Assembly (NCBI RefSeq): GCF_022385335.1
Contig: NZ_CP092431.1
Span: forward strand, 5,580,001 to 5,644,000
DNA length: 64,000 nucleotides
DNA from: Streptomyces deccanensis
GTDB taxonomy: Bacteria > Actinomycetota > Actinomycetes > Streptomycetales > Streptomycetaceae
Direction: 5' to 3'
Shown here: one piece after another, positions 61,325-64,000 of the stretch
Numbering within the stretch: the first letter of the stretch is position 1
Layout: each line of letters starts with the position of its first letter
Notes under the pieces: model-generated
What the model was told of the DNA's origin: nothing
The model's input: only the letters and a program-made list of their open reading frames with translations
The model's database searches: none
Translations under genes and position numbers: made by a program

Positions 61325-64000
61325 TCACTCCTTCTCCGGCCCCGGGGCCGGGCGGGCCGAGTGGCGGGCAGTGGGGTTGGCGATGAGGTGGCGTGGGTCG
61401 GCGGCTCGGTTGATCGCCGACTCGACGGCGGCGATCCGGTCGGCGAGGAGGCCCAGGGCGGCGACCGCGCGGGTGAGCTGGTCGTCTTCAGAGCCGCCGA
61501 GCGCCTGCGCACGGACGTACGCGGTCTTCAACTCGGTCCAGCGGGCGGCCTGTTCGGGCGTGAGTGTGCCGCGCAGCTCAGCGAGTCGCAGCAGGTTGGC
61601 CTCGGCGCCGGTAGTGAGGGTCTGGGCCTCGGCGGTGTAGTGGTCGTCGATCAGCGCCGCCAACTCGGTGCCGTTCATGACGGGCTGGACGCGCTGGGCG
61701 ATCTTGTTCATGTTGCGGTAGGAGCCCTGGAGCTGGAAGGGCGGCTCGACGCGGGTGGAGTCGGTCTGCGCGGCGGAGGCGATGTATGCGGCGTTCACCG
61801 CGAGGACGGTCGCGCGGGCCGTGAGCAGGTGGCGCAGGACGGCCAGGATGCGCGCCAGTTCGGCGGGCTCGTAGGTGTGGGTGAGCCGGTCGGCGTGGGC
61901 CGTTGCGTTGCCCTGGGCAAGGCGGATGAGCAGGTCGAGGTCGGCGCGGTCGCGTCCGGCGAGCGGGGCGAGGACCGGGTTGGCGGTGAGGGCGTTCTCG
62001 ATGAAGCTGAGCGCGAAGGTGTCCTCCTTGCCGGTCAGGACGTCGCCGAGGTTCCAGACGTCGGCGCGGTTGGTGAGCATGTCGGGGATGCGGAAGCGGC
62101 TGCCGGACTCGGTGTAGGGGTTGCCTGCCATGCAGACCGCGAAGCGCTTGCCTCGCAGGTCGTAGGTGTGCGGTTCGCCGTCCTTTACGCCCTCGATGCG
62201 GCGGGTGGCGTCGCAGAGCGGGATGAACTTCTGCAGCAGTTCGGGCGAGGTGTGCTGGATGTCGTCCAGGTACAGGAGGGTGTTGTTGCCCGCCTGCAGC
62301 GCGAAGTTGATCTTCTCGACTTCCTGGCGGGCGGTGGCGTTCGGGGCTTCGGCCGGGTCGAGGGAGGTCACGGCGTTGCCGAGGGCGGGGCCGTTGACCT
62401 TGACGAGGATCATCCCGAGCCGGTCGGCGACGTACTCCATGAGGGTCGTCTTGCCGTAGCCGGGCGGGGAGATGAGCAGCAGCAGGCCGCCTGTGTCGGT
62501 GCGCTTGGACTCGCCGGTGGTGCCGAGTTGCTTGGCGAGGCTGTCCCCGATGAGCGGGAGGTAGACCTCGTCGATGAGCCGGTTGCGGACGAACGCGGAC
62601 ATGATCCGCGGGCGGTACTCGTCGAGGCGGAGGCGGGTGCGCTCGGCGGCCACCAGCGTCGTACGCAGGCGCTGGTACGCGCGGTGAGCGGGCACTTCGT
62701 GGGCGCGGAACTCCTTGGTGCGGGCCAGGAGTTCGTCGACGCGGATGGTGAGCGTGCGTCCGGTGATACGCGGGTGGGTGCCGAGCAGGCCCTCGACGGT
62801 CTTTGTCAGGGGTGCGTCTGACTCGTAGCGCGGCAGGTCCGGGCAGAGCTCCGCGGCCGCCGCCTCGGCCAGATCGCCGGGGGCGGTGTCCGTTCCGGTG
62901 GCGGTGGTGTATGACGTCAGCCATGCCTCGACGAGTTGCCGGCGGGCGGCCGGATCGGCGAGGGCGGCGAGGTCGTCGTCGTAGGCCGACGTGCCCACGG
63001 TGCGGCGGAACTTGTCGAGCAGGGTGCGGCTGCCGGTGCTGATGACGAAGCCGGCGGGGCCGGTCGTCAGCTCCTCGAAGAGGTAGGTGGCCGCCGCTGG
63101 TGTGCCGATCACCTGCGAGAGTTCGGCCACGAGGTCGTCGATGGCGGGCGCGAGACCGAAGGTGTCACGGGCGCGGGCCAGGGACACTGCGCGCCGGGTC
63201 CAGTTGTCGCGGTCCTCGGCCGTCGTGTCGTGCGCCCAGAAGAGGTGTGCGGCGGCGCGGGCGGCGGGCTCGTGACGCAGGAGCCCGGCGCTCTCGTGCA
63301 GGCGCAGGAGCGCGGTGAGGATCAGGGTCGCGTCGTGGTCGTGGACACCGCGTTCGTAGCCCTCGTCGTAGGCGTTCTGCGCCGCCTGCCGGACCAGTGC
63401 GGGCAGGTCGTCGGCCTCGGCGAGGGCGGCCGGGCCGTGTTCGTCAAGGAGGCGGGCGGCCAGGTGTTCGGCCCGGTAGACCTCGGGCGACTCCGAGGGC
63501 AGAGGGCGGTCCCAGAACGGACGGGTGGCCGCGAAGTCGGGGTCCGTGACCGGGGAGCGGTAGTCGGTGCCGGTCAGCGCGAAGGCCAGGCCCTCGCCGT
63601 GGGGGACGAGGGTGAGGTCGAGGGGCTGGGTGTTGACGGCGAAGCGGTGGGTGCCCAGGCGAAGGGTACGGCCGTCGTCGGCGTAGAGGTCGGTGCGGTC
63701 GCGCAGGGCCCGCAGGGCCTCCTGGCGGGCGGACTTCAGGCGGCCGTCCAGCTCCTCCGCCCTGACCTGGTCGCCGAGGTCGCGCAGTTCGGCGGCGACG
63801 CGGCGGACCTTGGCGGGCATGGGGTCGGAGGTGAAGTACGTGGCGACGGCGTCCGCGTCGGCGAGCGTGGCGGCGCGGCGGGTGATCGTCTTCAGGACGC
63901 GGTGCGCCGAGTCGGTGAGGCGTTTGGCGCGGCGGGCGCGGGTGTCGGCGAGGGTCTGCTTGCGCGCGGCGAACGTCTCGTGGATCTCGTCACTTCTGTC
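61325..64000 (-). CDS. large AAA-type 'DNA repair ATPase', 5' end outside window
   Basis: 891 residues are visible; the frame stays open to the right edge, so ATG 63820 is not the real start. N-terminal part is helical (FAARKQTLADTRARRAKRLT), then a beta-rich region (LRLGTHRFAVNTQPLDLTLV) and long helices. The AAA module is in the middle: Walker A LLISPPGYGKTTLMEYVADR, a Walker-B-like NTLLYLDDIQHTSPELLQKF, and FAVCMAGNPYTESG as sensor region. It ends with helical bundles. Streptomyces proteins of this family, usually far longer than 1,000 residues, are annotated as DNA repair ATPases, but the role is unproven. Confidence 0.85.
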   Translation of the reverse strand, partial: DRSDEIHETFAARKQTLADTRARRAKRLTDSAHRVLKTITRRAATLADADAVATYFTSDPMPAKVRRVAAELRDLGDQVRAEELDGRLKSARQEALRALRDRTDLYADDGRTLRLGTHRFAVNTQPLDLTLVPHGEGLAFALTGTDYRSPVTDPDFAATRPFWDRPLPSESPEVYRAEHLAARLLDEHGPAALAEADDLPALVRQAAQNAYDEGYERGVHDHDATLILTALLRLHESAGLLRHEPAARAAAHLFWAHDTTAEDRDNWTRRAVSLARARDTFGLAPAIDDLVAELSQVIGTPAAATYLFEELTTGPAGFVISTGSRTLLDKFRRTVGTSAYDDDLAALADPAARRQLVEAWLTSYTTATGTDTAPGDLAEAAAAELCPDLPRYESDAPLTKTVEGLLGTHPRITGRTLTIRVDELLARTKEFRAHEVPAHRAYQRLRTTLVAAERTRLRLDEYRPRIMSAFVRNRLIDEVYLPLIGDSLAKQLGTTGESKRTDTGGLLLLISPPGYGKTTLMEYVADRLGMILVKVNGPALGNAVTSLDPAEAPNATARQEVEKINFALQAGNNTLLYLDDIQHTSPELLQKFIPLCDATRRIEGVKDGEPHTYDLRGKRFAVCMAGNPYTESGSRFRIPDMLTNRADVWNLGDVLTGKEDTFALSFIENALTANPVLAPLAGRDRADLDLLIRLAQGNATAHADRLTHTYEPAELARILAVLRHLLTARATVLAVNAAYIASAAQTDSTRVEPPFQLQGSYRNMNKIAQRVQPVMNGTELAALIDDHYTAEAQTLTTGAEANLLRLAELRGTLTPEQAARWTELKTAYVRAQALGGSEDDQLTRAVAALGLLADRIAAVESAINRAADPRHLIANPTARHSARPAPGPEKE

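Overview
The window is very GC-rich DNA with Streptomyces-like gene content: many GTG and a few TTG starts, GGAGG-type ribosome sites, an actinobacterial RNA polymerase alpha subunit, a PucR-type regulator, an Rv1733c-like membrane protein, STAS and serine-phosphatase proteins, and a large AAA 'DNA repair ATPase'. I read it as a Streptomyces or close relative, in an accessory part of the replicon. Evidence for the accessory setting is the set of decayed Tn3 and IS5 transposases, a 5'-truncated Rhs gene, duplicated gene starts and several frameshifted genes. No tRNA, rRNA, CRISPR array or replication origin was seen.

Layout. 0-2 kb: end of a zinc-ribbon protein gene and a Tn3-family transposase relic. 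1.9-5.5 kb: a sulfide/persulfide detoxification locus (persulfide dioxygenase-rhodanese, rhodanese, TauE-type exporter, divergent CsoR/CstR-family repressor, YgaP-like rhodanese) with three near-identical operators. 5.8-21.7 kb: loosely packed genes, including an acyl-CoA ligase, two paralogous winged-helix/alpha-beta-hydrolase fusions, a GIY-YIG protein, secreted and small membrane proteins, a DM13 gene split by an in-frame stop, a lone second rpoA, a DUF2180 protein and a TerC-type exporter. 21.9-26.5 kb: a 5'-truncated uracil-DNA-glycosylase-like gene abuts a 5'-truncated Rhs gene whose unknown C-terminal domain is followed by two tiny membrane proteins. 26.5-32.8 kb: a minus-strand copper operon (CopC-like, SodC-like lipoprotein, CopC-CopD fusion, YcnI and three membrane proteins). 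33-40.5 kb: secreted beta-propeller, deazaflavin-dependent reductase, SpoIIE phosphatase, MarR regulator, DUF4142 protein and an NfeD-SPFH pair. 40.7-61 kb: an ion and membrane homeostasis region: small membrane-protein operon, SulP with MerR, an RCK_C/CPA2 antiporter pair (CpeA/CpeB-like), NhaA, PucR, STAS, CPA1 antiporter, flotillin with NfeD, a frameshifted CASTOR/POLLUX-like channel and a second STAS protein. 61.3 kb to the end: most of a large AAA ATPase.

How it may work together. The sulfur locus appears controlled by its CstR-like repressor. Four palindromes of the TTGCA-N3-TGCAA type lie before genes from 32.8 to 38.6 kb around a MarR gene, suggesting a local regulon that includes the copper operon. 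In the ion region, five copies of a 19-nt element (GCCGGGAAGYCTGGTCGGC) lie at or near predicted transcript 5' ends, all in the sense orientation, before nhaA, the CPA1 antiporter, a STAS gene and two sets of small membrane-protein genes. This looks like a shared cis-acting RNA leader and is the most interesting undescribed signal I found. Several genes also carry a TANNNT hexamer exactly six bases before the start codon, as expected for leaderless mRNAs.
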